Shown: positions 35,727 through 45,625 of the stretch, one piece after another
How the letters are laid out: each line of letters begins with the position of its first letter
How positions within the stretch are numbered: the stretch's first letter is position 1
Assembly: GCA_016787265.1 (NCBI GenBank)
Contig: JAEUVF010000005.1
Coordinates: 186,001-250,000 of the forward strand
Direction of reading: 5' to 3'
Origin: Flavipsychrobacter sp.
Lineage (GTDB): Bacteria; Bacteroidota; Bacteroidia; Chitinophagales; Chitinophagaceae
DNA length: 64,000 nucleotides
Notes under the pieces: model-generated
Seen by the model: the letters and a program-made list of their open reading frames with translations, nothing else
Databases searched by the model: none
Told to the model about the DNA's origin: nothing
Program-made: the position numbers and the translations under genes

Positions 35727-36248
35727 CTATTTTTTGGAAAACCTGCTGCGTAGCATTTTTACAGCTTCAAACAGACTGTTGTATACTGTTCGGTTGGAGA
35801 TACCAAAGCTGGCTGCTATATCATTGGTGGATAATCCCTTGTAATATTTTAGGTAAACTACTTCCTGGAGACGTTTCGGCAGTGCAGCATAACTGCGTTC
35901 AAGTTCTTTTATCAGTTGCTGTTGATCTTCCTGTGCTTCCAGTATACTATGTGTGCCTGGTTCTGATCCTTCCACTGTTATCTCATCAGAAACAATAAAC
36001 AACGCATTTTTCTTTTTCCTATGCTGATCAATGATTCTTCTTTTTAAGGCTGTAAGAAGAAAACTTTTGGGTTGTTCTATGCTGGAAAGATCCGTTTGTT
36101 TTTCCCACAACTCCAGAAAAAGCTGGTTGATCAGGTCTTCTGATTCACAATGCTGAAAACCCAGTCGCATAGCGAAATGCGACAACTGATCACGGTATTG
36201 TTCATACCAGAATGAAATCCTGTTTTCAGCACTTTTAGTTAATGGCAT
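35727..36248 (-). CDS. ECF sigma factor (RNA polymerase sigma-70 family)
   Basis: 173 aa from the ATG at 36246-36248 (an in-frame ATG 13 codons upstream gives 186 aa). Region 2 at about 10-80 (DLINQLFLELWEKQ, FLLTALKRRIIDQHRKK) and region 4 at about 110-170 (LPKRLQEVVYLKYYKGLSTNDIAASFGISNRTVYNSLFEAVKMLR). It is expected to direct RNA polymerase to the susC/susD genes once released by FecR. Divergent from the FAD-oxidoreductase gene. It contains the GLS-x-x-[DE]-IA helix typical of Bacteroidota PUL sigma factors. Confidence 0.92.
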   Translation of the reverse strand: MPLTKSAENRISFWYEQYRDQLSHFAMRLGFQHCESEDLINQLFLELWEKQTDLSSIEQPKSFLLTALKRRIIDQHRKKKNALFIVSDEITVEGSEPGTHSILEAQEDQQQLIKELERSYAALPKRLQEVVYLKYYKGLSTNDIAASFGISNRTVYNSLFEAVKMLRSRFSKK

Positions 36249-36329
36249 TGCAATACTCTGAGAGTTTAAAGCAATTAAACTTACCAAGTTTTTCTTTACA
36301 AATGGCTGTAAGTGAAAATTGGATAAGAC

Positions 36330-36358
36330 TTGGTGAATTTAAAAATTTGATACATTTA
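36330..36358 (+). promoter_or_regulatory. Weak promoter candidate for the rightward enzyme operon
   Basis: A TTG (36330-36332) is followed after 18 bp by TACATTTA (36351-36358), one mismatch from TAnnTTTG. The spacing is one base short of the usual range. It would start transcription about 16 bases before the TTG start codon of the FAD oxidoreductase. Confidence 0.3.
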
Positions 36359-36381
36359 GTGGAAACCTATACCTTATAATT

Positions 36382-38367
36382 TTGAAACTACCAGTAATCA
36401 TAATTACTCTGTTTTGCATATTATTTTCCCCTGCGGTGCATTCCCAATCCGTAAAACAGGTAGATATCTGTATTTATGGCGGAAGTTCAGCTGGAGTGAT
36501 AGCAGCCTATACGGCAAAAAAAATGGGAAAAACAGTGTTACTAATTGAGCCCGGAAAGCGACTGGGTGGCCTCACCAGCGGTGGCCTTGGCTTTACGGAT
36601 ATCGGCAACAAATTTGCCATTAGTGGATTAGCGCTTGATTATTACAGGAGATTAGGTAAACACTATGGAACATTTGAATCCTGGATTTTTGAACCGGGTG
36701 TGGCGGAATCGCTTTTTAAGGAATATATAGCTAAAGCAAAAGTGGAGGTATGGTATGAAAAAGCATTGATCAGTCTGACTAAAACCAATGGAGCGATTTC
36801 AGAAATCTCCGTGCGCCACCCTTTTGATCAAACCGATCGTACACTGAAGGTGAAAGCAAAAGTTTATCTCGATTGCAGTTATGAAGGCGATCTGCTGGCC
36901 AAAGCAGGAGTGTCCTATACAATTGGTCGCGAAGCCAATAGCCAGTACGGTGAAACCTATAACGGAGTGCAGATTGAAAAATACCACCAGTTTCCGGATG
37001 GCATTGATCCCTATAAAAAACCAGGTGATCCCTCCAGTGGATTGTTATGGGGTATTAGTCCGGACCCGTTACAGCCAATCGGTTCAGGTGATAAAAAAGT
37101 ACAGGCCTATAATTTCAGGATCTGTCTTACGAATAATCCGGCAAACCGCTTACCGATCGAAAAGCCTGCCGACTATCAGCCGGATCGGTATGAATTATTG
37201 ATACGATATCTCGGGCATGGACAACCGAAAACGCTTCGGCAGATCCTTAAAATGGATCTTATGCCCAACAACAAAACGGATATCAACAACAACGGGCCTT
37301 TTTCGACGGATATGATTGGAGAAAATTATGAGTATCCGGAAGCCGACTATGAAAAAAGAAGAGCAATTATTCAGAAGCATCTTATTTACACAAAGGGCCT
37401 CTTGTATTTCATCGGCAATGATCCAAGGGTACCGGAATCGATTCGGAATGAAATGCTGACCTGGGGATATCCGAAGGATGAATATGTAGAAACCGGTCAT
37501 TGGTCGCCCCAGTTATATGTGCGCGAAGCGCGCCGAATGGTGGGAGAATATGTGATGACACAGGCCAATTGCCAGGGCAGGGAACTGGTAACAGACGGTG
37601 TGGGGATGGCAGCCTATACCATGGATTCTCACAACACACAGCGACTCGTTATCAATGGTATGGTCAAAAATGAAGGCGATGTTCAGGTGGGAGGATTCGG
37701 TCCCTATCCGATCAGTTACCGTTCATTGATTCCGAAAAAATCGGAGTGTACCAATCTGCTGGTTCCAATCTGTTTAAGTGCCAGTCATATTGCCTATGGT
37801 TCCATCCGAATGGAACCGGTTTTTATGGTACTCGGACAATCTAGCGCAGTGGCGGCCAGCCTGGCCATTGATCAAAAAAAGGCAGTGCAGGATATTGACG
37901 TGAAAAAATTGCAACTGGAATTAAAAAACAATCCGCTTGCAGATGGATCCACTCCTGAAATTATACTGGATAATGCAGATGCCACTGCTGTTACGATAAA
38001 TGGTAACTGGAAAAAAATGCGGCATGGCTATGGTCCTGATTACCTGCTGGCAGAACAACCGACTCCTATTGATCAGGTTGTTTTCCAACCCGCCATTAAA
38101 ATCGCAGGTGAGTATTCAGTATATGTCTATGTAATGCCGCGATACCCCAACCTGGCTTCCCGTTACCAGGTGGTGGTTCAGGACGGACAAAAAGAACACC
38201 TGGTAATCCTCGACCGGGAGCAGTTGCAGGTTAGTGGTCAAACCTCCGGCGGGTGGAAATTGATTGGAACCTATCAATTGGGTAAGAATGCCCGCATATC
38301 CATCGGATCGGCCGGTGAAAAAGGGGTAATCATAGCAGATGCGATACTATTGAAACCCTCCTTTTAG
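36382..38367 (+). CDS. Exported FAD-dependent oxidoreductase with C-terminal carbohydrate-binding-like domain
   Basis: 661 aa, TTG start codon (signal peptide MKLPVIIITLFCILFSPAVHS begins directly after it and no better start exists). FAD_oxidored-type Rossmann motif VDICIYGGSSAGVIAAYTA, then KRLGGLTSGGLG; the flavin domain runs to about 510. The C-terminal 135 residues (about 527-661; ILDNADATAVTINGNWKK, AGEYSVYVYVMPR, GGWKLIGTYQL, GVIIADAILLKP) match the golvesin/Xly C-terminal-like fold that binds polysaccharide. Such enzymes occur in glycan loci but substrates are poorly known; oxidation of a sugar hydroxyl or amine is inferred. First gene of the rightward operon. Confidence 0.85.
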   Translation: MKLPVIIITLFCILFSPAVHSQSVKQVDICIYGGSSAGVIAAYTAKKMGKTVLLIEPGKRLGGLTSGGLGFTDIGNKFAISGLALDYYRRLGKHYGTFESWIFEPGVAESLFKEYIAKAKVEVWYEKALISLTKTNGAISEISVRHPFDQTDRTLKVKAKVYLDCSYEGDLLAKAGVSYTIGREANSQYGETYNGVQIEKYHQFPDGIDPYKKPGDPSSGLLWGISPDPLQPIGSGDKKVQAYNFRICLTNNPANRLPIEKPADYQPDRYELLIRYLGHGQPKTLRQILKMDLMPNNKTDINNNGPFSTDMIGENYEYPEADYEKRRAIIQKHLIYTKGLLYFIGNDPRVPESIRNEMLTWGYPKDEYVETGHWSPQLYVREARRMVGEYVMTQANCQGRELVTDGVGMAAYTMDSHNTQRLVINGMVKNEGDVQVGGFGPYPISYRSLIPKKSECTNLLVPICLSASHIAYGSIRMEPVFMVLGQSSAVAASLAIDQKKAVQDIDVKKLQLELKNNPLADGSTPEIILDNADATAVTINGNWKKMRHGYGPDYLLAEQPTPIDQVVFQPAIKIAGEYSVYVYVMPRYPNLASRYQVVVQDGQKEHLVILDREQLQVSGQTSGGWKLIGTYQLGKNARISIGSAGEKGVIIADAILLKPSF

Positions 38368-38401
38368 ATTAATATGTATTACATAATGCATATATTTAAG
38401 A

Positions 38402-39913
38402 ATGAAATTTTTCATTCTGAGCTTTGCATTTCTGTTGAGCGGATCGGTTTTCGGGCAGCTTCAGCTGGCGGATTGTTTTGCAAACCATATGGTAATTCAG
38501 CGGTCAAAACCGTTTTCTATATGGGGCAAGGCTGTTCCGGGACAGCAGTTAGAGCTCCGGTTTAATGGGTTTAAGGGAACAACCAATATACAGCAGGATT
38601 CCAGTTGGAAAGTGGATTTGCCTCCTATGCGAGCAACCAGCAAAGCCACCACTCTTTTTATTGAGGCTGGGAAGGATAGCATCCGCTTAACCAATATACT
38701 TGTTGGTGATGTCTGGATTTGCACCGGGCAATCTAATATGGAATGGGCATTTTCAAGAGAGGAGTTTGCAAAAGTGGAAACGCCGGATGCCAACCAGCCG
38801 CTTATCCGGCTGTACAATACGCGTTTTATTGGGAAATACATTTATGGAGTTCCCTATGCTGATTCCCTGACTGACCAATTACAAAGTGGAAAATTCTATT
38901 CCGGAACCTGGGAGCCCTGTACTACTGAAACAGTGCAACCTATGTCTGCTGTTGCCTATTATTTTGCCAAACGGGTTACACAGCAAACAGGTATACCAAT
39001 AGGAATCATTAACCTGGCAATTGGTGGTGCTCCACTTGAAACCTTTATAAGCCGGGAATCACTGGCAACTCATTCCGTGTTCCGGAAAAAACTGGAAGGT
39101 AGCTGGTTGTACAATCCTTATTTACCTGCCTGGATCCGGGAGAGAGGATTGCAAAACCTTGGACACCTGCCGGATGCCACATATGCGAAGGGAGAAGGTC
39201 CAAACCATGCTTATAAACCAGGTTTTGCCTATGCGGCTGCAATTCCGCACTTGTCGCGCTTACCCATTGCCGGTATACTATTATACCAGGGTGAAAGTAA
39301 TTCCCTTGAACCAGCACGGGTTTTCGAATATGGGTCGCTGTTAAGGCTGATGGCAGAGGCATACAGATATGCCTGGAAAGACTCCCAACTACCCTTTTAC
39401 TGGATTCAGTTATCATCCATTGATACACTGAAATACCAGTCGGCCTATTGGCCTGCATTCCGGAATATACAAAGGAACCAACTGGATTCGATTCCATACA
39501 GCGGTATGGCAGTTAGCAGTGATATCGGTCATCCGACCGATGTCCATCCAAGGAATAAACGAACCGTAGGATACCGGCTGGCTAATTGGGCATTGCATTA
39601 TTATTATGGCGATAAACAACAATCCCCATCCGGCCCACTGTTTAAAAAAGCAAAACTGAAATCCAACCGGTTGGAACTTTATTTTTCACACAGCGGTAAA
39701 AGATTAACAACGAGTGATGATCAGCCCATCAGGGGATTTTCCTTTGACGGATCGACTGCTGTTACAGCGATCCTTAAACGAAAAAAACTAATACTTCCAT
39801 TCCAGCATCGACCTGACACTGTTTACTACGGATGGCAGCCTTACTCAATTGGTAACCTTGTAAATTCAGAAGGAATGCCCGCTTCCACTTTTACATTTAA
39901 AATTGTTAAGTGA
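38402..39913 (+). CDS. Sialate O-acetylesterase-like SGNH hydrolase
   Basis: 503 aa. Signal peptide (ends FGQ). N-terminal beta segments open with LADCFANHMVIQRSKPFSIWG, the usual start of this family. Catalytic block I is VGDVWICTGQSNMEW (serine in GQSNM); block V is SDIGHPTDVHPRNK with the Asp-x-x-His pair. A C-terminal beta domain follows. Family members remove O-acetyl groups from sialic acid or from other glycans such as xylan. It lies 34 bp after the oxidoreductase and its stop overlaps the GH20 start, so it works with that enzyme, probably removing acetyl groups that block it. Confidence 0.9.
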   Translation: MKFFILSFAFLLSGSVFGQLQLADCFANHMVIQRSKPFSIWGKAVPGQQLELRFNGFKGTTNIQQDSSWKVDLPPMRATSKATTLFIEAGKDSIRLTNILVGDVWICTGQSNMEWAFSREEFAKVETPDANQPLIRLYNTRFIGKYIYGVPYADSLTDQLQSGKFYSGTWEPCTTETVQPMSAVAYYFAKRVTQQTGIPIGIINLAIGGAPLETFISRESLATHSVFRKKLEGSWLYNPYLPAWIRERGLQNLGHLPDATYAKGEGPNHAYKPGFAYAAAIPHLSRLPIAGILLYQGESNSLEPARVFEYGSLLRLMAEAYRYAWKDSQLPFYWIQLSSIDTLKYQSAYWPAFRNIQRNQLDSIPYSGMAVSSDIGHPTDVHPRNKRTVGYRLANWALHYYYGDKQQSPSGPLFKKAKLKSNRLELYFSHSGKRLTTSDDQPIRGFSFDGSTAVTAILKRKKLILPFQHRPDTVYYGWQPYSIGNLVNSEGMPASTFTFKIVK

Positions 39914-41856
39914 TGATACGTTTTGTTTTATGCAACCTGATTTTCTCTGTTACTGGTCTGGTTCGTATGCAGGCACAGGAAACCGCATTGATTCCATTGC
40001 CTGTAACGGTAAACTGGAAACAGGAACAAGGAACTTTACAAAAAGGTGTTGCAATAAAGTATCGGGATAATAAACTCTCCTATGCAGCACACGAATTCCA
40101 GGATTTTCTGAAATCTAAAGGAATTATTGCCGGGATCAATTCCAATAAAACATCAGCTGTTTTAATTGAGTTGATTATTTCCCCTAAACTTGAAAAGATC
40201 TCTTCCAATGAAGGTTATTATCTGAAAGCAGATGCTAAAAAAATAGAACTTAAAGCCCTCTCTGATACCGGTATTTACCGGGGATTGCAAACATTGAAAC
40301 AACTACTGGAAACATCACAACATTTTCAGGCGGCTGAAATAGTAGATCAGCCCGCTTACCCCTGGCGGGGTTATATGGTGGATGTGGGTCGTAACTATCA
40401 AACCATGGAGTTACTCAAAGCTCAAATCGACCGGATGGCTGCGTACAAAATAAACACGTTCCATTTTCATGTTACAGAAGATATTGCATGGCGTCTTGAA
40501 GTGCCTGGATTTCCTGCTTTAACAGCGGATTCCACCATGCTTCGGGACCCGGGAATGTACTATTCTGTATCAGAAATGAAGGAACTGATCCGGTATTGTG
40601 AAGAGCGTTATATCCGGTTCGTTCTTGAAATTGATATGCCGGGTCACAGTGCTGCTTTTGAGCGCGCGATGGGTGTATCCATGCAAAGTGAAAAAGGTAC
40701 TCAATACGTTCAGGAAATCCTGCGAACAGTGGTTAACACCCTTCCCATAAAATACATTCATATTGGTGGCGATGAAGTAACAATTACCAACCCTGGTTTT
40801 CTGCCGGCCATGACCCGTTTGCTCGATTCACTTGGGCTGGAGAGCCTGGGCTGGAGCCCTGGCGGAAACCTGGCCAAATCCACCATTCACCAACTCTGGA
40901 TGTCAGAAGCTCCTATTGAACCCGGTATCCGGTATATAGATTCCCGCCACCTCTATCTCAATCATATGGATCCGCATGAAGCAGTAGTTACACTTTTCCA
41001 TCGCCAGATCGGTGATCGTAAAATAGCAGACGCTTCTATACTTGGAGGAATCATCTGTGTCTGGAATGACCGGCGACTCATTAATGAAAATTATCACCTG
41101 CTCTTAAATGGCGTATATCCATCCATGTTGGCGTTTGCAGAACGTAGCTGGAGAGGTGGAGGTATACCAAAATGGACTTCATTAATCGGCGGTAAAAATT
41201 CTCCTGAAGCGCTCCAGTTCGCAGCGTTTGAACGCAGGCTGCTGAAGCATAAAAAAATCTATTTCTCTGGCGAACCCTTTCCCTATTTTACCCAGTCGAA
41301 ACTGGAATGGAGTTTATTCGGTCCTTTTCCAAATAATGGAAATCTGAAGCAGGTATTTGATCCGGAAATTGCCGGATTTTTTTCCAAACAACCCCAGCCT
41401 GCCCTATACGCAATTGGAGCAACCATTGTATTGCGACATTGGTGGGCGCCTGCTATAACGGGTCATATTCCGGACCCGGAAGAAAATACCACCTGGTATG
41501 CCAGCGCTCGTTTTTATTCAGAAAAGGAAGGATGGCGTAATTGCTGGATCGGGTTTAACAATTTTTCCCGTTCCATGATCACAAGGGCACCTGCTCAGGG
41601 GCATTGGGATGAACGTAACTCTGCCATCTGGCTCAATGGCGCTTTGGTACCTGCGCCCGAATGGAAGCGTTCAGGTAAAACGATCAGCCTTGAAACGCCA
41701 CTTGTTGATGAAGATTATTATTACCGCTCACCCACTCGTCTCTATTTTAAAAAAGGCTGGAACGATGTGTTGATTAAAGCGCCCGTTGGATCTTTTAAAG
41801 GCAGCGATTGGCAAAACCCAGTGAAGTGGATGTTCAGTTTTGTGCCACTTGAGTAG
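39913..41856 (+). CDS. GH20 beta-N-acetylhexosaminidase
   Basis: 647 aa from the ATG at 39913-39915, whose A is the last base of the upstream TGA; a GTG one codon earlier is also possible. Signal peptide (to about MQAQ), GH20b-like N-terminal domain (about 25-145), TIM-barrel catalytic domain (about 150-450) with YMVDVGRNY, FHFHVTEDIAWRLEVPGFPALT, EIDMPGHSAAF and HIGGDEV holding the catalytic Asp-Glu pair, and a C-terminal beta domain (about 480-647). It releases terminal GlcNAc or GalNAc with substrate-assisted catalysis. Periplasmic or surface, soluble. Part of the rightward operon; 12 bp before the histidine kinase gene. Confidence 0.93.
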   Translation: MIRFVLCNLIFSVTGLVRMQAQETALIPLPVTVNWKQEQGTLQKGVAIKYRDNKLSYAAHEFQDFLKSKGIIAGINSNKTSAVLIELIISPKLEKISSNEGYYLKADAKKIELKALSDTGIYRGLQTLKQLLETSQHFQAAEIVDQPAYPWRGYMVDVGRNYQTMELLKAQIDRMAAYKINTFHFHVTEDIAWRLEVPGFPALTADSTMLRDPGMYYSVSEMKELIRYCEERYIRFVLEIDMPGHSAAFERAMGVSMQSEKGTQYVQEILRTVVNTLPIKYIHIGGDEVTITNPGFLPAMTRLLDSLGLESLGWSPGGNLAKSTIHQLWMSEAPIEPGIRYIDSRHLYLNHMDPHEAVVTLFHRQIGDRKIADASILGGIICVWNDRRLINENYHLLLNGVYPSMLAFAERSWRGGGIPKWTSLIGGKNSPEALQFAAFERRLLKHKKIYFSGEPFPYFTQSKLEWSLFGPFPNNGNLKQVFDPEIAGFFSKQPQPALYAIGATIVLRHWWAPAITGHIPDPEENTTWYASARFYSEKEGWRNCWIGFNNFSRSMITRAPAQGHWDERNSAIWLNGALVPAPEWKRSGKTISLETPLVDEDYYYRSPTRLYFKKGWNDVLIKAPVGSFKGSDWQNPVKWMFSFVPLE

Positions 41857-41868
41857 TATCTTGTATGT

Positions 41869-44844
41869 ATGAGGAGTTGGCTGATTTTAACCGGACTGCT
41901 TATCCTTTCTGCCAAATTGTATTCCAATCAGGGAGCTGATTTGCCGGCCATAAGGCAACTCACTACCCAACAGGGGCTGGCTGATAACCGGGTTAAATTC
42001 TTCTTCCAGGATCACAACGGACTGATTTGGCTGAATACCAGGAATGGACTGCAGCGGTACGATGGTACCCGATTTTTTACTTTGTCCTACGATCCGCAGG
42101 ATCACCGGCATTCTCTTCCCTCTTCAATTATGAACTTTGGCATTACAGAAGACGTCCAACAGTACATATGGGCTGTTACCGAACACGAAGGGCCCGTTCG
42201 TTTTACACCTGGTTCCGGTGAGCTTATGAGCTTTACGCAACAATTAAATCAGAAAGAGTTTAAGAGATCACACACCATTGTGCATACTTCCCGTAAAAAG
42301 ATTTTAATGAGTACCGTTGGAGGATTAATGAAATGGACTCCAACCGGATTTATAAAGCTGGAAGATCAAAACAACCGCTTACCTGCAACAGATTTCTACA
42401 ATCTTCGCAATATCCTGGAAGATCCGGATGGTAATATCTGGATTTCCTCTTCCCATGGTTTTTTGCAACTCGATACAGCCGGACAATTCTATTCTTCAAA
42501 CTATAATCCGATTCAGAAAAAAATCCTGCAACAGCAACTGGACATTTCCACTTCCCTGATGGATCGGGATGGTTCCATCTGGTTTAGCTGCTGGAATATC
42601 AACGAACAAAAAGGCAGATCAATTTACCGGTATGATAGCCGAAGAAACCGGCTTGATAGTGTATGGATGCCTGCTGCTGCGGGAAGGCTGGATGATTATT
42701 TCAGCATTCCAAATACAATGATCCAGGATGCTTCGGGGAATATCTGGATGTCGACCCTGGGCGGACATATTTATGTGTTCAATAGCGATATGCAATTGCT
42801 GCAGGATTATACGTCTGTATCACTCAACGGAAACCAGCATAAACTGGAATCCATCTCCGCATTATTTTCCGATCGGAATGGAAATATCTGGATTTCATTC
42901 GAGCAGGGAGTATTCATCTGCCGGCCTTCTGCAGCCAGTATCAATTATTCGTTTCCCATCCAGTCATTTAATTTTTCCTTTCAACATGGAGCCACACAGA
43001 TCTTTTCTTCACCATCCGGCTCCATTTTCGTAAACAATCGTTCCAGGGGCTTACACAAATGGGATTTTCAAAAGAAGCAGCTACAGTATATTCCGCAAGC
43101 CCTTTATCCGGGTAAATGGGCCAATTATTTGAAACTGCTCTATTCCGACAAAGCAGGACTTTACATTAATCCGTGGTTCACTGATGAAGTGCTGCGATTC
43201 AATGAAAGCAGGAATCAGTTTGAACCCTTCATTCCTGCAGGAAAGCTTGGTCTGCTTGATCCTGAGGGAATCAGCACGGATAGTTTCCATGTGTTTACAG
43301 GGAAATATGCGATCCACCTGTTTACTGATAAAGGGGAATTTATTGATTCAATCGTTGCTGGTCCGGGCCATACACAAATTACCGACTGGACGGTTGCTGA
43401 AAAATCGGAATTGCTGCTTATTGATACCGCAGCAATTGTTTATCGTCTTGATCTTCTGCAAAGAAGTCTGGATAAGCTGGTCAGGCTGCCTTTACGGGGA
43501 GGAAGTTATAGTATCCTGAAAATGGGTGAAAACTGGTTGGTGGGCACTATCTATGAGGGAATCAAATTGATGACGAAGTCGGGAACTGTACTGCGCAGCT
43601 TTAGTACGAATGATGGATTGTTATCCAATACTGTTCTCAAATTGAGCAAAGATTCCCTTGGTAAAATATGGATTAAAACACCCAATGGATTAAACTACAT
43701 TGACACTGCCAGCGGCTTACATATCTATACCACGATGTTGCATGATAAGCGTTATCATGCCTTTCAGGATGCCTGTTTCGTTGGCCAATATGGTGCGGCC
43801 TTCCTGATGCGCGACAAATTATTGTATTACCCGTATGTAGAATTGAAAGAACCGGAAAAAATCCCCTTTGTATTTACTCAAATTCAAAAAGGAATTGAGG
43901 ATAATCCGTACCGCTTCGAGTTTGCTGCACTGGATTATACCCAACAGGAGTCCATTCAGTACCGCTATCGCCTGAAACAATCAGGAAATGACTGGACATA
44001 CCTCGGAAATCTCGGCAGCCTTGTATTTGATCAGCTGCAGCCTGGCTCCTATCAATTGGAAATACAATACCGGCGGCTCAATGAAAACTGGCAAACGAAT
44101 AGCCTGGAGCATCAGTTTGTAATCCACCGGCCTTTCTGGAAATCCTGGTGGTTTTATGCTCTGTTGGGATTCCTTATGCTGGCTCCAATTATTTACAGCC
44201 TCCGGAAAGAATGGCTTTCCAAAAAAAGAATGGAGCAGTTGCGCTGGCAGTTATCCCGTGATTTACATGATGATATTGGATCTACCCTTAGCAGTATTGG
44301 TATTTACAGCACTTTACTGGAGTCAAGGGTAAAGGATGAAAAGGGGAAAAGCATCCTGCAGGAAATCCGCCAACACACCAGGGATATGATGCAGAATATG
44401 TCGGACATTGTATGGGCTATTCAACCACATAACGGAGATGCAGAACCGCTTATAAGGCGCTTTATTAAATATGCGGAACCAATTCTTACTTCCGGGAATA
44501 TCCGCCTGGATGCGGAGGCTGCATTGTCCTGTGTTTCCATTGAATTGAGCATGTTGCAGAAAAGAAATATTTTTCTCATTCTGAAGGAGGCGATGAATAA
44601 TTGCCTCAAACATGGCAGGGCTACCGTCTTTACCTTGACTTGTTCGGTTTCAAAGAATCAGCTCGCCATTGAAGTTGGAGACAATGGAATTGGATTTGAC
44701 AGCAGCGCACTGTCCAGGAAAAATGGCCTGATTAATATGTCGGAACGCATCAGGGAACTCAGGGGATCGATCCAGGTGGATACGGCGCCGGGTGCCGGGT
44801 GTCGAATCAGGCTGACCATTCCATTACAGCAACCACCTGCATAA
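41869..44844 (+). CDS. Y_Y_Y-domain sensor histidine kinase (HisKA_3 type)
   Basis: 991 aa. Signal peptide, propeller repeats over about 25-680 (IWLNTRNGLQRYDG, NIWISSSHGFLQLD, GNIWISFEQGVF), Y_Y_Y domain (about 690-755; QYRYRLKQSGNDWTYLG), one membrane helix (about 763-783; FWKSWWFYALLGFLMLAPIIY), dimerisation/phosphoacceptor domain with His800 in SRDLHDDIGSTLSS, and a HATPase domain with N box KEAMNNCLKHG, G1 box VGDNGIGFD and GLINMSERI near the end. It belongs to the NarX-like kinases and pairs with the NarL-type regulator 48 bp downstream. The periplasmic propeller suggests an oligosaccharide signal; probable target: this locus or the envelope genes that follow. Confidence 0.93.
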   Translation: MRSWLILTGLLILSAKLYSNQGADLPAIRQLTTQQGLADNRVKFFFQDHNGLIWLNTRNGLQRYDGTRFFTLSYDPQDHRHSLPSSIMNFGITEDVQQYIWAVTEHEGPVRFTPGSGELMSFTQQLNQKEFKRSHTIVHTSRKKILMSTVGGLMKWTPTGFIKLEDQNNRLPATDFYNLRNILEDPDGNIWISSSHGFLQLDTAGQFYSSNYNPIQKKILQQQLDISTSLMDRDGSIWFSCWNINEQKGRSIYRYDSRRNRLDSVWMPAAAGRLDDYFSIPNTMIQDASGNIWMSTLGGHIYVFNSDMQLLQDYTSVSLNGNQHKLESISALFSDRNGNIWISFEQGVFICRPSAASINYSFPIQSFNFSFQHGATQIFSSPSGSIFVNNRSRGLHKWDFQKKQLQYIPQALYPGKWANYLKLLYSDKAGLYINPWFTDEVLRFNESRNQFEPFIPAGKLGLLDPEGISTDSFHVFTGKYAIHLFTDKGEFIDSIVAGPGHTQITDWTVAEKSELLLIDTAAIVYRLDLLQRSLDKLVRLPLRGGSYSILKMGENWLVGTIYEGIKLMTKSGTVLRSFSTNDGLLSNTVLKLSKDSLGKIWIKTPNGLNYIDTASGLHIYTTMLHDKRYHAFQDACFVGQYGAAFLMRDKLLYYPYVELKEPEKIPFVFTQIQKGIEDNPYRFEFAALDYTQQESIQYRYRLKQSGNDWTYLGNLGSLVFDQLQPGSYQLEIQYRRLNENWQTNSLEHQFVIHRPFWKSWWFYALLGFLMLAPIIYSLRKEWLSKKRMEQLRWQLSRDLHDDIGSTLSSIGIYSTLLESRVKDEKGKSILQEIRQHTRDMMQNMSDIVWAIQPHNGDAEPLIRRFIKYAEPILTSGNIRLDAEAALSCVSIELSMLQKRNIFLILKEAMNNCLKHGRATVFTLTCSVSKNQLAIEVGDNGIGFDSSALSRKNGLINMSERIRELRGSIQVDTAPGAGCRIRLTIPLQQPPA

Positions 44845-44892
44845 ATATGCAGGGCCAGGCTACAGATATCCTGAATTTATTAGCTTACTGTT

Positions 44893-45549
44893 ATGAGTAG
44901 TGAAAAAAGAGAACTGACCATTGTAATTTTTGAAAACAATGAGGCCTATCGCCAAAGCCTGGAAATGTATTTCCAGGAATTTCCGGGCATCCGGGTGGTT
45001 GGTTCTTTTGCTGATGGGGCTGATGTGGAAAATCGGGTGAGTGAATCTAATCCGGCATTAATACTAATGGATATTGATATGCCGGTGATGAATGGAATTG
45101 ATGCTACTACAAAGATTAAGACAGTTTTTCCTGAGCAACTGATCCTGATACTGACAGTGTTTGAGGAAAATGAAAAAGTTTTTGATGCCATCAAGGCAGG
45201 AGCGGATGGCTACCTGTTAAAGAGTACACCGCCTCATGAAATTGTACAGGCAATGTTTGATACAGTTGCAGGAGGCTCACCGATGACGCCTGTAATCGCC
45301 CGGAAAATAATACAGGTATTCACCAGGGGAACAACTGTTCGGGCAACTCAAACGCCCAACGAGCTGACAGAAAAGGAAAAGCAGGTGCTGCAATCACTGG
45401 TTGAAGGCAGCAGTTATAAAATGATCGCTCTGCAATGTGGTATCAGTCTGGATACCGTTCGTTTTCATATTCGGAATATTTACACCAAACTCCACGTAAA
45501 CAGCGCTACGGAAGCAGTTGCCCTCGCCCTACGCAACCGGCTGGTTTAG
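44893..45549 (+). CDS. NarL/FixJ-family response regulator
   Basis: 218 aa. Receiver domain (about 8-125) with phospho-acceptor Asp60 in ILMDIDMPVMNG, Thr88 and Lys110 (YLLKST); LuxR-type HTH at about 145-210 (LTEKEKQVLQSLVEGSSYKMIALQCGISLDTVRFHI...). The usual acidic pair before the first helix reads Glu14-Asn15 rather than Asp-Asp. Directly follows its kinase. The next gene begins 76 bp past its stop. Confidence 0.93.
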   Translation: MSSEKRELTIVIFENNEAYRQSLEMYFQEFPGIRVVGSFADGADVENRVSESNPALILMDIDMPVMNGIDATTKIKTVFPEQLILILTVFEENEKVFDAIKAGADGYLLKSTPPHEIVQAMFDTVAGGSPMTPVIARKIIQVFTRGTTVRATQTPNELTEKEKQVLQSLVEGSSYKMIALQCGISLDTVRFHIRNIYTKLHVNSATEAVALALRNRLV

Positions 45550-45625
45550 CAGATACCTGCATGATCATGTGTTGCAGGCCTTCGGGCTTTGTATGAATTT
45601 TAGGGTAACTATTAAACCATCTTCC

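Noticed and set aside
36382..41856. Type IX secretion C-terminal sorting domains on the PUL enzymes
   Set aside because: The C-termini end in catalytic or binding domains without a recognisable sorting domain.
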